From contig NC_064048.1 of NCBI RefSeq assembly GCF_932526225.1, forward strand, positions 459,340 to 523,339: a stretch of 64,000 nucleotides of DNA, given 5' to 3'. The notes beneath the pieces are model-generated. The model made no database searches. It saw only the letters and a list, made by a program, of their open reading frames with translations, and was not told the origin of the DNA. Of this stretch, positions 42,901 through 53,238 are shown piece after piece. Source of the stretch: Nematostella vectensis. Taxonomy: Eukaryota; Cnidaria; Anthozoa; Actiniaria; Edwardsiidae. How positions within the stretch are numbered: position 1 is the first letter of the stretch; each line of letters starts with the position of its first letter. A program made the position numbers and the translations under genes.

Positions 42901-43928
42901 TATGTGGAGCTTAGAACAATAAGGTTACGTTATATGTGGTGCTTAGAACAATAAGGTAACGTTATATGTGGAGCCTAGAACAATAAGGTAACGATATATG
43001 TGGAGCCTAGAACAATAAGGTAACGATATATGTGGAGCCTAGAACAATAATGTAACGTTATATCTCGAGCCTAGAACAATAAAGTTACGTAATAATATTC
43101 AAGTTTAAGTGGAAAATATTAAACAAATGAGTTTTCAGTTTTCAGGCGTTGACTTGGTACCTTCCCCGCAGGAACTATATGTTTGTTAAGTAACATCTGC
43201 TCCTCACCGAGACGATAAGTATACTTCGCCGGGTGTTGTACTCACATTGTAGTGTGCTTGGGTTTGGTGGAGGTGTGGGCTTTTTTGTTGGTTTAACAGT
43301 AGCTGCTAGGAAAAGATAAGCGATTAACGAATAGACGTAGTAGAGCAATCCCACCAAAAGAGGACATAGACAAAGTAAAATGTAGGTGATTAAAGAGGAA
43401 AAGGGGTGTGCACAGGAATAAATATCAAATCTTTAATAAGAAATGACCATTTTGTTGTCCACTGAGGGGGATGGGGGCGTCCTATCTGATTCTTTGCATG
43501 CACCGCTGCGCTCGGTTGAACAAAAGACAAAGGCGATGTTGCGGAGCCGGGCGGTCCAGTGTGTGTTAGCGCGTCAGCGTATCCTAACCTCTGCTGAAAC
43601 TGGTTCGATTCCCGGTTGAGACATGGATAGTATCTTTTTGTTTCTCGGCCCTGAATTTGACCCAAACTAAAATCTGAAGGGGTGTTGCAGTTCCCCACCC
43701 CCCACAAAACAACTGCTGCCCAGATTTTCTAACAGTCAGTTGCTCACGAGGAGCAGTAAGCTTTTATGATATAGAGTCTAGTAGGGCAGTCTGTTGGAGA
43801 GGACGGAAAGATGACGGTAGTTATCCCGTGAGACTTCTCGTCAACACGTGATAGTTCTTGCACTTACTTGCAGCAAATGTCACGCATACACAGACCGCTA
43901 GGATAACGAGGACGGACTGCAGGCTCAT
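39752..43928 (-). CDS. Small secreted SEA-domain protein
   Basis: Five exons on the minus strand: 43868-43928, 43246-43305, 42546-42655, 40089-40147, 39752-39911. They total 450 nt, 149 aa plus TAG; all GT-AG with matching phases (1, 1, 0, 2). Signal peptide MSLQSVLVILAVCVCVTFAA; short Thr/Pro/Lys linker (TVKPTKKPTPPPNPSTLQ); then one SEA domain, about residues 42-140 (YNVTLKLISTPWDGNLGNTF at the start; DGKTLVNMYLDFNTNGTHLV later). The GSVVV autocleavage site of mucin-type SEA domains is replaced by DGKTLVN, so self-cleavage is unlikely. No membrane anchor follows, so it is probably extracellular and free. Sequons at YNVT and TNGT. Introns are swollen by a 32-bp array, transposons and a SINE. 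Confidence 0.85.
40089..40147 (-). CDS. SEA gene exon 4
   Basis: 59 nt encoding VHQAFDGYNAFTGLKVNSF plus a split Ser. Acceptor TTTCTGTTACAG, donor GTAAAT. Phase 0 in, phase 2 out. Confidence 0.8.
40427..42013 (-). mobile_element. Helentron/HINE-like element (copy D) with internal CRE-like tandem units
   Basis: In minus orientation it begins TAGCGGAGCTCCC (42013) and ends with CGCTCCGC, a slightly bulged hairpin (TTTACGGCA/TGCCTAAA) and TCTATA (40427). The interior has repeated units of about 150 bp with ACCTACCGAGTTTGGTTG and near-palindromes of consensus TGACGTCATCGATGACGTCA. It is the fullest copy of the family. It also contains a long T/C-rich tract (40768-40915). It is inserted in a SEA gene intron. 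Confidence 0.6.
42032..42319. mobile_element. Mariner-like MITE with TA target duplication
   Basis: Termini CAGGGTGGATCAAAAGT and its inverse ACTCTTGATCCACCCTG, with TA at 42030-42031 and 42320-42321. 288 bp, no transposase. Terminal sequence and TA duplication are typical of the Tc1/mariner superfamily. In a SEA gene intron. Confidence 0.8.
42546..42655 (-). CDS. SEA gene exon 3
   Basis: N-terminal half of the SEA domain, STYNVTLKLISTPWDG to EKLRLELEAG. Phase 1 in, phase 0 out, donor GTAAGT. Its acceptor (TCTAG) and first 23 bases are repeated in the adjoining 32-bp array. Confidence 0.85.
42640..43090 (-). repeat. 32-bp minisatellite repeating the SEA exon 3 acceptor
   Basis: About 14 units. 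On the minus strand each reads TTATTGTTCTAG, then GCTCCACATATAACGTTACC, that is, acceptor plus exon start. Reading any upstream copy in the exon frame meets TAG at the next unit's acceptor, so only the last acceptor gives a full protein. Confidence 0.96.
43246..43305 (-). CDS. SEA gene exon 2
   Basis: 60 nt, phase 1 in and out, encoding the Thr/Pro/Lys linker. Acceptor TTTTCCTAG, donor GTGAGT. Confidence 0.8.
43538..43700 (+). mobile_element. tRNA-derived SINE
   Basis: A-box-like CAGTGTGTGTTAG near 43558 and a perfect B box GGTTCGATTCC at 43603-43613, spaced as in a Pol III promoter. The cloverleaf is not preserved, and the element continues beyond the tRNA part (TTGAGACATGGATAG). It lies in intron 1 of the SEA gene, antisense to it. 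Confidence 0.7.
43868..43928 (-). CDS. SEA gene exon 1
   Basis: ATG at 43928-43926 and a 20-residue signal peptide; donor GTAAGT, phase 1 out. TTTTCTCCTAG just upstream of the ATG might be a 5' UTR acceptor. Confidence 0.82.
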
Positions 43929-44043
43929 CTTGGACAACTAGGAGAAAACATATCGTATGGAATAATTGTCACTAGCTAGTCCCAGGATCTCGTACACAAT
44001 AAGCAGACAAACAGAGCAGCTGGGAAACCACGTGACGTACTTG

Positions 44044-44051
44044 CTTTTATA
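44044..44051 (-). promoter_or_regulatory. TATA box of the SEA gene
   Basis: TATAAAAG on the minus strand, 116 bases before the ATG. A MITE (44061-44174) ends only about 9 bases upstream, so that insertion displaced or now supplies the proximal promoter. Confidence 0.6.
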
Positions 44052-44060
44052 CCATATTGA

Positions 44061-44174
44061 CAGGCCCGTAGCCTGGGGTGAGGTGGGGGGGGGTGCTAAA
44101 CTTGAAGGTCCGCTTTGATGAAGAAAAATCCGCTAGCTATCCTACCCCCGCTAAAAATCCTGGCTACGGGCCTG
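44061..44174. mobile_element. 114-bp MITE with CAGGCCCGTAGCC inverted termini
   Basis: CAGGCCCGTAGCC at the left, GGCTACGGGCCTG at the right, and a possible imperfect duplication TATTGA/TATTGG outside. It has a G-rich core. Same terminal family as 34837-35199. Confidence 0.75.
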
Positions 44175-45930
44175 TATTGGACACTTTCTCTGATGGATCA
44201 ATCACAAATGCTTACTCGTCTGATCATTTCAGCGTTTTCCTACATTACAAACTATAGTTGAATCTAACTACATTATTACGCTACATTATCGATAACCCTA
44301 AAAATCAGTTCTTCAGAAACATTATGGAAAGGGTGTAACTTAATGATTTATGATTAATAAATTATCAATCAAATGTCAATTATCAAATATTGCCAGCCAC
44401 ACATTTGTTATCCATAATTAGAAGACAAATTTATATTTGAAAAAACTCGAGATATTCCATCTAAAATAATGTTTAATGCGTTGTTATTCACCAATTTTGA
44501 TAGTAGATGATTTCTCCCACTAAAACTTTGGTGTTTTAGAATAAAACAATGACGGCCGACAAAGATTTTCTAACAAATACTTTCTAGTCTTTTGACATGC
44601 AAGTGTGTAACATGTTATAGATAAGGTAATCACTAATATAATCCTATCGAAAAAGGGATATTATTTCACTAGCATTTTTATCCACACTATATCTTCCTGT
44701 TATATAATAAGACAAGGTTAATGAGTCTTCAAAAAGAACCCGTGAAAACACTATTTACCAGTTTAGCAGACTTATCAATAAAATATGAAGACAAACACTT
44801 AGGTTTGACATGTTCGATTTGTACCCGTACCAACTGGACAGGTCGGTCGTTGAACCAGAAGGTAACCGAGATAAAATTAATGCGACGCAAAACCCCTTAA
44901 CAACTTTATGGCAACGACTTTTTTTTTACATGAAGCCAGATCATTGCATCGATAGAAGATTACATCAAGGCATTTTTAGATTTTGGATCAGACGTCACGT
45001 GCTTGCAGGCACCAGCAGTAGAGAATTGTTGATAAACAACAACAAAGAACAATCACCCCAAATCGGGGGGGGAGGGGAGGTGGCGGGCATATACACGTGA
45101 CTGTTCATGTTTTCATGTTTTCAAATATTTTATTACAGATGTGTGTATTACAGATGTGTGTATTAATCTTAGAAGGCGCTTTCATTTTCCAGATAAGGTC
45201 ATTTGCTTCAACGATGTCTTAGATAATTCAATAGCTTTCAACAAGAATTTGAAAGTCATTTATTGTTTTTAATTTTTAATTTGTCGTTTTCTTTTTTATC
45301 AAATTTAGCTGCTTGCTGCTACCGAAATATGTAGCAATCGCTTACACTTCCTCAGATTTACTATTTATTTGCTCAAATCTTGTGAAGTTGTTAAGTAATT
45401 TTTTCGTCCAGATATTTTGATCGGAGACTGCAAAATGATAAGAGGGTGTCCATTATATAACTATTATTGTTACAATCGCTGATTTATTCAATCAAAACAA
45501 ATACAATGAACATTCTAAAACGGCTATGTTTTTGTCTTCTTTTTGTCTCTTTTTGTCTGTTTTTCTCTTTCGCAGAAATTCATTGATCGTTTCAACAGCG
45601 AGTTACGCAACGCATGGTAACTAAGTTACGAGCTTTCAATTATTTAAGTGATGTGGTTTTCACTCTAAAATTCACGACATCTCAACATGAAAGCCACTTA
45701 GAAACCTAGTACATTGCAAGGAAATAGTTTCCACCAGATGCGATCACATGATTTATATATTTTTTTCTCCTTGTTCTTTCTCTAAATTTCTTGCAAATGT
45801 TTTTTTTTTGTCTCACAAGAAATTGGTTAATGATCATTGATCTGGCTGAACCCATAAAAACCTTCCTCCATCTTTGCTATACTTACATAGCACATACATT
45901 AATGCAGTTTTAATCTTAAACAACATCAAA
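44175..45930. other. Non-coding AT-rich stretch
   Basis: No gene recognised. A 96-codon frame at 44810-45100 has no domain or signal. Confidence 0.5.
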
Positions 45931-45937
45931 ACTACTT

Positions 45938-46110
45938 ACGTTTTATTAAAGGCTTGTCCGAGGATTCACTAAAAGTCCCGTACTTTTCTCCTTGTCTTTT
46001 CACTTCAGCGGTCTTTAACCGGTGACACAAGTCATGATCTCATTCCACATGAATGCGCGGTCAATCGGGCCAGAAACACGCGTCGTACTACGCATGCGCG
46101 TAGGGAAATC
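45938..46110 (-). promoter_or_regulatory. Possible CpG-rich promoter and non-coding first exon
   Basis: The segment 46050-46150 is CpG-rich in an AT-rich region and holds TACGCATGCGCGTAG, matching the NRF-1 palindrome. On the minus strand it is followed by a donor GTAAGTAG at 45937. This could be an upstream promoter and 5' UTR exon for a minus-strand gene, perhaps the CRD gene whose first exon is missing. Not proven. Confidence 0.25.
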
Positions 46111-46721
46111 GACCGAGAAAACCGCGCGAGTGTCACGACCCCTGGTGGCCTGGGGCGGGGTGTGATCTTGCCTTGTGGTTGTTTTTGTAAACATTAGAAG
46201 TAACCTGTTGTGTTGCTAGGATACGTGATCCAGGGTCTGAATATCCCCTCACTCAGACAATTCGGGAATTATTTTCATAACTCTCCAGGGAGCCAGTAAT
46301 AATTGAGTACAGATTCCACAACACAAGGCCCAGCATTAACCTTGCTGCGACTTTAGTCACAGCACCCGCAATCAAATCGATTTTATTGGCTGATGGTTTT
46401 TATAGAATGTAATCCCTAGGCACCGGCCATTTAATATCTTACGTAACAAAAATCCCTTATGAAATATCAAGCAAGCGAAAATCTGGTACCAAATTAATCC
46501 CTCATGAATTTGAATTTCGAGTGAACGTAGCAAAGGCAGATTAGAATAACTTATAAAATTTGAATTCTTCATTGGTCAGCCTCTTGCAGAGAGCTGGCGC
46601 GATTGGATGCTCTGGCGTGATTGGATGCTCTTTCAGCGAAAGCCAATGAAAACTCTTCAAGGATTTTGAATGACAAAAGCAAGAAGGCAATCTAGCCGTT
46701 GGAGATCGTCAGCTTGTGTGT

Positions 46722-46990
46722 CTTTTTACTGGGATACCTGTGGTAGCCCAGTCATAGAATGCAACTGTTTTTTTTTTCTACGACAAATTTGCGCAATATT
46801 GCACAGGAAGCCCAAACGCCGATTCTTGATAAGACTACCCTAGGCTGTTACAGTCCGCCATATTGGAATTTGAAATCTTAACGGAGAATCGCTTGTATTT
46901 GTGAAGTTGAAAAAGCAAGATTGACAATTCTATTATGCAATCAAAGCTACTTTGCATCTATAATGTGATTGTGTAAAGTCGTACTCAAAT
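46722..46990. repeat. Dispersed repeat, copy 1
   Basis: TTACTGGGATACCTGTGGTA, CCGCCATATTGGAATTT and GCAAGATTGACA recur at 59279-59420 and 61545-61625. In the second locus the sequence is interrupted by about 2.1 kb that includes the piggyBac-type element. Confidence 0.6.
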
Positions 46991-46999
46991 TAGATTTTT

Positions 47000-48515
47000 A
47001 ACCCCGTATTTCGTTGAGGGAGAATTTGCGATTTTACACGATCCGTGGAGGCTCGAATACTCCAGACTACTGAAGCCATATGGGTAGTAACATATGAAGA
47101 CTGTTTCAAGACCTAAGAAAGGTCTTCAAGACCCTAAAATGATCTGTGCACTCAGGAATGAACTAGATGTAATTTTAATTGCCAATATTACTTTGTGTAG
47201 ACCAAGACCTAAGGTTTAAATCAATTCTTGATTAACAGTGTCCTCCCCAAACCTGATGAAACTCGAAATACCAATCGATGTTGTCCTTTGTTGCTAATAA
47301 TTACACACGCCTTCTTTTAATTTGTTTATTGTTTTCATTTTCTTCCTAAAAAAAAACCTTAATCTCTTTTCGAATTTATATTTTTTTTAAACATTTTGCA
47401 ATAAGAACTAAGATGATACTTGTTGTGTTAAATAATTATCTTACAGCCTATCCATTTGACTTGGTACAGTAGATCTTACTGCTTACTCAAAACTAATTGC
47501 CATACTGTTTTCACAATATGGCTCATTTTGGGTGTAAACAGCAAATTCACCATAATATGATACGTTTCTTAAAGGAACACTGCATGCTAAATATGATTGG
47601 GTCTTCAATTATGATATGTCTGACTATAAAAATAAGTTTTCAGGTGTTTTCGCGCGGTAATTCGCGGTAATGAGAAAAACAAGAAAAGTGCCTAAAAACG
47701 CCGCTTGGTACGTCGGCGCAGAAACTACCAGCGGTGTACCCCAGTGGTAGGGATGTTGCCAAGGTAACAAATTATCTACTGCGCATGTCATTCCAAGATG
47801 GCCGTCACTAAGGAAAATGTTTGGATCTCTAAATAGGGAGACAAGTTGTATCTGACGAAAAGGTTGAGATTCTCGTGGTATTTTTGTCTGCGTGTTATCT
47901 GTATTTTCGTGCAATTATTGCACGCTGCAAGGAGTGTCTCGGTAAAAATGTCGTGTTGATACCACACAAAAAGCTCGTCTTCGGTCATCTGAAGAAAAGT
48001 AAGGGATTGTTTCACAAGATATTGAATGTTAAAACTAGTTTGAAAAACTGCTCTAATTAAAAATCATTTTGACTAGAAGTACATTTATTTGCTCCAGTGC
48101 GAAATGCACCTTTCGAATATACTCTCTTGTCAATGATTTTACCCGTTATGTATTGAGAATGTACTTATGTAATCTCGTGTTTGGTTTGTCAATTACATTT
48201 TAGGAGGTTGTTGTGTTATTTTTGGTGCCAATCGATTATTGTTTCCACTGTCACACAGCTATAAAGGAAGTTAAAAACTAGTTATTAACCGTGACAGTAA
48301 GATCACTAAAATTTTTCTCTTGAATGAAAAAACTTTATGCAGGTAAATTCTCGTGTGGTTCGCCTTTATTCCCCGTATAAAGAGACGATTTGCTACCTTT
48401 TTTTTATCGCAAATAAAATTGCAGCAAACTTGAAATTGTCACGCGCGTTGCAATCATTATGGCGGGAAATTTTTATAACACAGGGAGTTTGAACACAATT
48501 TTCCGTAAAGAAAAC
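47000..48515. other. Non-coding stretch
   Basis: No gene recognised. Short frames at 47624-47914 (minus) and 47875-48060 (plus) overlap each other and carry no motif. Confidence 0.45.
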
Positions 48516-48518
48516 AAT

Positions 48519-49280
48519 TCGCCGCTTAATGTAATGCAATTCGCCGCTTAATGTAACACAATTCGCCGCTTAATGTAATACAATTCGCCGCCTAATGTAT
48601 TATAATTCGACGCATAATGTAAAACAATTCGCCGCCTAATGAATACAAATCGCCGCATAATGAAATACAATTCTCTGCTTAATGTAATACAATTCGCAAC
48701 CTAATGTAATGCAATTCGCCGCCTAATGTAATACATTTCGCCGCCTAATGTATTACAATTCGCCACCTAATGTAATACAATTCGCCGCATAATGTAATAC
48801 AATTCGCTGCCTTATGTAATACAATTCGCCGCTAAATGTAATACAATTCGCCGCTTAATGTAATACAATTCGCCGCCTAATGTAATACAATTCGCCGCCT
48901 AATGTAATACAATTCGCCGCCTAATGTATTACAATTCGCCGCTTATTGTAATTCAATTCGCCGCCTAATGTATTACAATTCGCCGCCTAATGTAATACAA
49001 TTCGCCGCCTAATGTAATACAATTCGCCACCTAATGTAATACAATTCGCCGCCTAATGTAATACAATTCGCCGCCTAATGTAATACAATTCGCCGCCTAA
49101 TGTAATACAATTCGCCGCCTAATGTAATACAATTCGCCGCCTAATGTAATACAATTCGCCGCCTAATGTAATAGAATTCGCCGCCTAATGTAATACAATT
49201 CGCCGCCTAATGTAATACAATTCGCCGCCTTATGTAATACAATTCGCCGCCTTATGTAATACAATTCGCCGCCAAATGTA
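48519..49280. repeat. 22-bp minisatellite
   Basis: About 34 units of AATTCGCCGCCTAATGTAAT plus AC. Left units are more diverged (CGACGCATAATG, CTCTGCTTAATG) than the homogeneous right part, suggesting growth at the right. Confidence 0.97.
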
Positions 49281-50039
49281 TCTAACGCCACTTGGCCTCT
49301 TTGCCGCATACCCCTTAACCCTAAGACGGCTTGAGGTACTGTAATACGAGCATCAAAATTGTACAACTTTTGTGGCAGCATTGCGGCAAAAACGTTCGTG
49401 AAGTTGCACGTTTTACTACCGGCGAACCAACTTTTGCTGCAGCAAATTTTTTGTTGCAAGTTGAAAAAGTTTGCTTTAAAAAGTAGATGGTGTAGAGCCT
49501 ACAAATGTAAAAACTACTCACAGATGTAATAAACCCACAAATGTAATAATAATTACCCACAAATGTAATATTGTCATGTAGAGATTTAGACACTGCAAAA
49601 AAGGGGTTTTTGCTTCGAATACACGGCTGTTGTCGATGACGTCATAACAGTATCTATCAAATCTAATTTGCTGTTTATGACATCAATTTCATATCGGCAA
49701 TCTTGTTTCCTAGCCCTTTTAGCATGTAGTTCACTGCTGTCAACTAGTTATTTAGCGATTTTTGTTCTTAATTAGTGAAATCACGTTTTGATGACGTAAG
49801 CATGCTGCTAGAGTTTATTTCATTTTTCTCTTTGTCGGCTCTTCGAGAATTTATATAAAGTGAAAAAAGGGTTTATCTTGGTATGTCATGCGTTGCTATG
49901 GTTACGTTTATCGTCGTAAGCTAAGTTACTCTTGACTGCAAACTCGTCGCAATTAATTTATCGAATACTTAGAGTGAACGATTAATCTAGAAGAAAATAA
50001 TCCCGTTTCCAAAATAGCTTTTCTGTTCCGCCAGTCAGA

Positions 50040-51490
50040 CCGCCATTCTGCGCCAATTCTCCTTCGAACTTGCTCCGGTCATATGCGACCTTTACAACAG
50101 CTCGCTAACTGATGCCTTCTTCCCATCTCCTCTAAAGTCTGCTATCGCACGTCCTCTCCCTAAGTCCAAGCATGCCAAGACCGTGGAAAACGATGCGAGA
50201 CTTATCTCCCTAACGTCACAAGTCGCCAAGATCATGGAAGGACTAACACTTTCGAGAATGCTCCTCGCTGTCTTAGATAAAATAGATAGTAAGCAGTTTG
50301 CAGTTGCATCTAAGTCTACCGAACAGGCTATTGTCTATATTTTACACGTTATGCTTGAGGCCCTTGAACTCGGCAATTGCTCGGTTAGACTCTTTTTTCG
50401 CGGATTTCAGAAAAGCATTCGATTTAATTGACCATCACATCTTACTAGATAAGTTAAGATCACTTTATGTTGAAACGGCACTTTTGCGCTGGGTTGCAGC
50501 CTTTCTACAAGGGCGTTCGCAGTCTGTTTGCCTCGATGGTAAAACATCTTCCTCGCAACTACTTAACGGGGGAATCCCCCAGGGTACCAGGCTTGGGCCC
50601 ATTCTCTTCTGCGTAATGGTCAATGAATTGGTCAGGACGTGGCCCCCGCGGGCTAAGTTCGTGGACGATTTGACTGTTCTTGAGGTGGTACCTAGGAACT
50701 CACCATCCCTCCTAGGACACATTGTTAACGACATTCAAGCATATGCCCTAAAGAATAACATGCGCCTTAATCCATCAAAGTGCTAAGAAATGTCCGTTAG
50801 CTTCCTAAACTATGATAGTTGCAGTTGGCAGCCCATGGCCGTAGGCGGCAATACCATCGATCGGGTGCAGTCGTTCAAGCTGCTTGGCGTTCTCATATCG
50901 TGTGACTTGACATGGGTTGCGCACTGCGGCTTCATAATTAAGAAGGCTAACAAAAGGCTTTATGCTCTAAGAGTACTTAAGAAATGCGGCCTGGATGCCA
51001 TAGAGCTGATAACAGTCTACCGGTCACTTATCAGATCGGTCATTGAATATGCGTCTGCAGCCTTTGCGAACCTTCCAAATTATCTGTCTGACGCCCTAGA
51101 GAATGTTCAGAGGCGTGCGCTCAAGATCGCTTTCCCAGGTAGTAGTTATGAGGGCTCACTCACGCTTGCAAACCTTCCAACGTTGCACGAGCGAAGAAAT
51201 ATCGCATGCCAGCGATTCGTTTCCAGAATCAAACCAGAGAATCCTCTTTTTCCTATCATTAAAGGGCGTCGCATTACGCATGATCCAGGTTATAATCTCA
51301 GATCTACATCTAAATCTTATCAGAGGCCTACTAATAAGAGCCGTTTCAACGAGTTCGTTACTGTTAAATAATGCTAATTACATTTGATTAATTGTACTTT
51401 ATTGTATTGCTTACTTGTATCTCTGACTCACCTGTAATCCAGTGTATACTGCGAAAGGTTGAATTAAACTCATTAAACTCATTATCAATC
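50040..51490 (+). mobile_element. CR1/L2-like non-LTR retrotransposon, 5'-truncated and broken
   Basis: Reverse transcriptase with, in order, LPKSKHAKTVENDARLISLT, FADFRKAFDLIDHHILLDKL (catalytic Asp), GIPQGTRLGPILF, and FVDDLTVLE (the YADD box with Phe-Val). Then the C-terminal part RSLIRSVIEYASAAF and RRALKIAFPG to about 51371. A frameshift near 50395 and a stop (TAA 50784-50786) break the frame. No endonuclease domain, so 5'-truncated. The 3' end has short repeats (ATTAAACTCATTAAACTC), as in CR1-group elements. Confidence 0.88.
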
Positions 51491-52029
51491 AGATGCATGC
51501 TCTATTTAGCCTAGTGCGGTCGCCTGGCTTTCTGTCGCGACGTGGTCTGGTTGGAAAGCCAGTTGAGTGCACTAAGCGAGACTGATTGGATCAAAATTAT
51601 TTCACAAAACTTTTAATGTTTTTTTTTTTGTAACCATCAGCCATGGCAAATAAATATCGAGATTACGAGCTTTTCGTCGACAATAATTTTTATATGGATG
51701 GATACTATAAGGTGTTTGTGACCACTTTTTGCAAAAGTGAAAATCACGAAATTCGCGGTTTTACGGTTGGTATTGGAGCAGATTTGTGATTATCTGTTAT
51801 ACTTTTCAACTGCTCTTTTAGGATTTAGTAAGAAAATTACACTGCAATTGGCTTCTCTTGAACTGAATTCAAGAAAACGCCATTTATGGTGAGCATTGTT
51901 GTCTGTCACTTATGAAAATAGACCGAACACGAGGGACAAGGTTCGTTGAAAATATATTTTTGGGCTGATGACCTCAGAAAGTAGGTGGTAGACATGTCTT
52001 TAACTGCCCCTTCCCAGGTAGAGCCATAA
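51491..52029. other. Non-coding stretch
   Basis: A small inverted pair CTGGCTTTC...GAAAGCCAG lies at 51530-51565. Nothing else recognised. Confidence 0.4.
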
Positions 52030-52164
52030 GATCCGTGTTATTACATTTGTGGGTAACTTGTTATTACTTTTGTGGGTAACTTGTTATTACATTTGTGGAT
52101 TTATTATATCTGTAAATAACTTGTTATTACATGTGTGGGTAGTTATTACATTTGAGGGCTCCAC

Positions 52165-52970
52165 AGATGGTTCTACTTTTTGCAACAAAACTCGGAGATG
52201 TAGCCGGTATTACTACACAAACCCAACTCGTCTCGCAGCAAAAAGACGTCAAGCATACGCAAGCAGTTGCAATAAGATTTGGTTTAAGGTAACACCTGTT
52301 GTTTAAAAAGTGTCCGGCTTATACTAGGTGGCCACTAATGTCTCATTATTTGGTTGCTATGGTTACCAGTGTATGCATACATGCACTTTGCTTAAACCAA
52401 ACCGTTCCTTATTTTTCTAGGCCATATAGTTACGAAATAATCACAGTTCATCGTGCCATGCATAATTCATGTACACTTTTCGCCGTTTATCAATATAATA
52501 TTTTTCTTTATTTTTCAAAAGAACCTTTGAGGTTTTGACATTTTTTGTGATCTATTTACACATTATACTTTGACTCTACTCTGCCAATGTCTATATTAGT
52601 TAAAATAGATATATGCATTCCAATATTTTGATAATTTCTTATGAAGAAATAATACTCGGTGTCTGTAAAGATGGCGGCGGCGAGAGAAGATTGACGCGTC
52701 GTAAATGACCCACTTTTTCATATCCAGGAATATGGAATTTCCAGGTTAAGTTCTTTCTTTTTCCTTTCCAAGTTAATCAAGCGAAGGCGCCTTCAATTTT
52801 CCTATAAAACAATGGAGAAATATATTTTAGACAAAGAAAGGATTGCTAACTGGATTTTGAATGGGTTTGCTTTTTTAGCGATACCAACTTTACAGAATGC
52901 CGGCATGAACGTAAAAATGCAGGAAGGCTTCCATAGACCATAGACCCAAATATGTTAAATACGTCCCGTG
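52165..52970. other. Non-coding stretch downstream of the neuropeptide gene
   Basis: Probable 3' UTR of the minus-strand neuropeptide gene just below 52977. At 52670 AAGATGGCGGCGG matches a YY1-type motif but no gene follows. Confidence 0.4.
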
Positions 52971-52976
52971 TCTAAC

Positions 52977-53234
52977 CTAGTTTCTCGTTGTCCGTTGATC
53001 TCTATCGTCCGTTGGGACCTGGAGCGAGTTCAAGTATCCTTTGTGAAGAAGCTCCTGCCATCGGTCTCGGTACAAGTCGTCGTCATAGTCATTCTCGAAC
53101 ACGGGAACCCTGTTCTTTTTTTGGAGGCCCCGCCCAAATCGGAAGAACTTTCTGTGGAGCATTTCGACCTCGCTGACGGCTAGACATAGTAGTAAACAGG
53201 ATACGAACAGAACTGTGTAAACGTGCGACTTCAT
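52977..53234 (-). CDS. Putative RFamide neuropeptide precursor (FFRF-amide)
   Basis: 85 aa. Signal peptide about 1-20 (MKSHVYTVLFVSCLLLCLAV). Then HRK-FFRFG-R at residues 27-35: dibasic RK, the peptide FFRF, an amidation Gly, and Arg. A second dibasic KK (39-40) closes a GLQ spacer. The rest is an acidic, Arg-rich C-terminal region (FENDYDDDLYRDR). Cleavage and amidation would give FFRF-NH2. A strong 3' splice site (poly-T, TTCTCAG at 53239-53240) lies 4 bases before the ATG, which supports a spliced transcript with a 5' UTR intron. Only one peptide copy is present, unlike multi-copy Antho-RFamide precursors. The peptide identity is a prediction; a coincidental RFGR match remains possible. 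Confidence 0.68.
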   Translation of the reverse strand: MKSHVYTVLFVSCLLLCLAVSEVEMLHRKFFRFGRGLQKKNRVPVFENDYDDDLYRDRWQELLHKGYLNSLQVPTDDRDQRTTRN

Positions 53235-53238
53235 TATG

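Larger units (their letters stand above)
49440..52160. repeat. Inverted clusters of CCCACAAATGTAATA units flanking a retroelement
   Basis: At 49490-49570 three or more copies of ACCCACAAATGTAATA occur; at 52030-52160 four or more inverted copies (TATTACATTTGTGGGT). GTTGCAAG/TTGCAAC motifs near the outer sides pair as well. The retrotransposon at 50040-51490 lies between. It may be one foldback element split by an insertion. Confidence 0.55.

Noticed and set aside
43538-43620. Functional tRNA gene
   Set aside because: A and B boxes are present, but the acceptor stem and cloverleaf do not form; it fits a SINE head.
52660-52720. Start of a plus-strand gene at AAGATGGCGGCGG
   Set aside because: The frame stops after seven codons (TGA); only a YY1-type motif remains.
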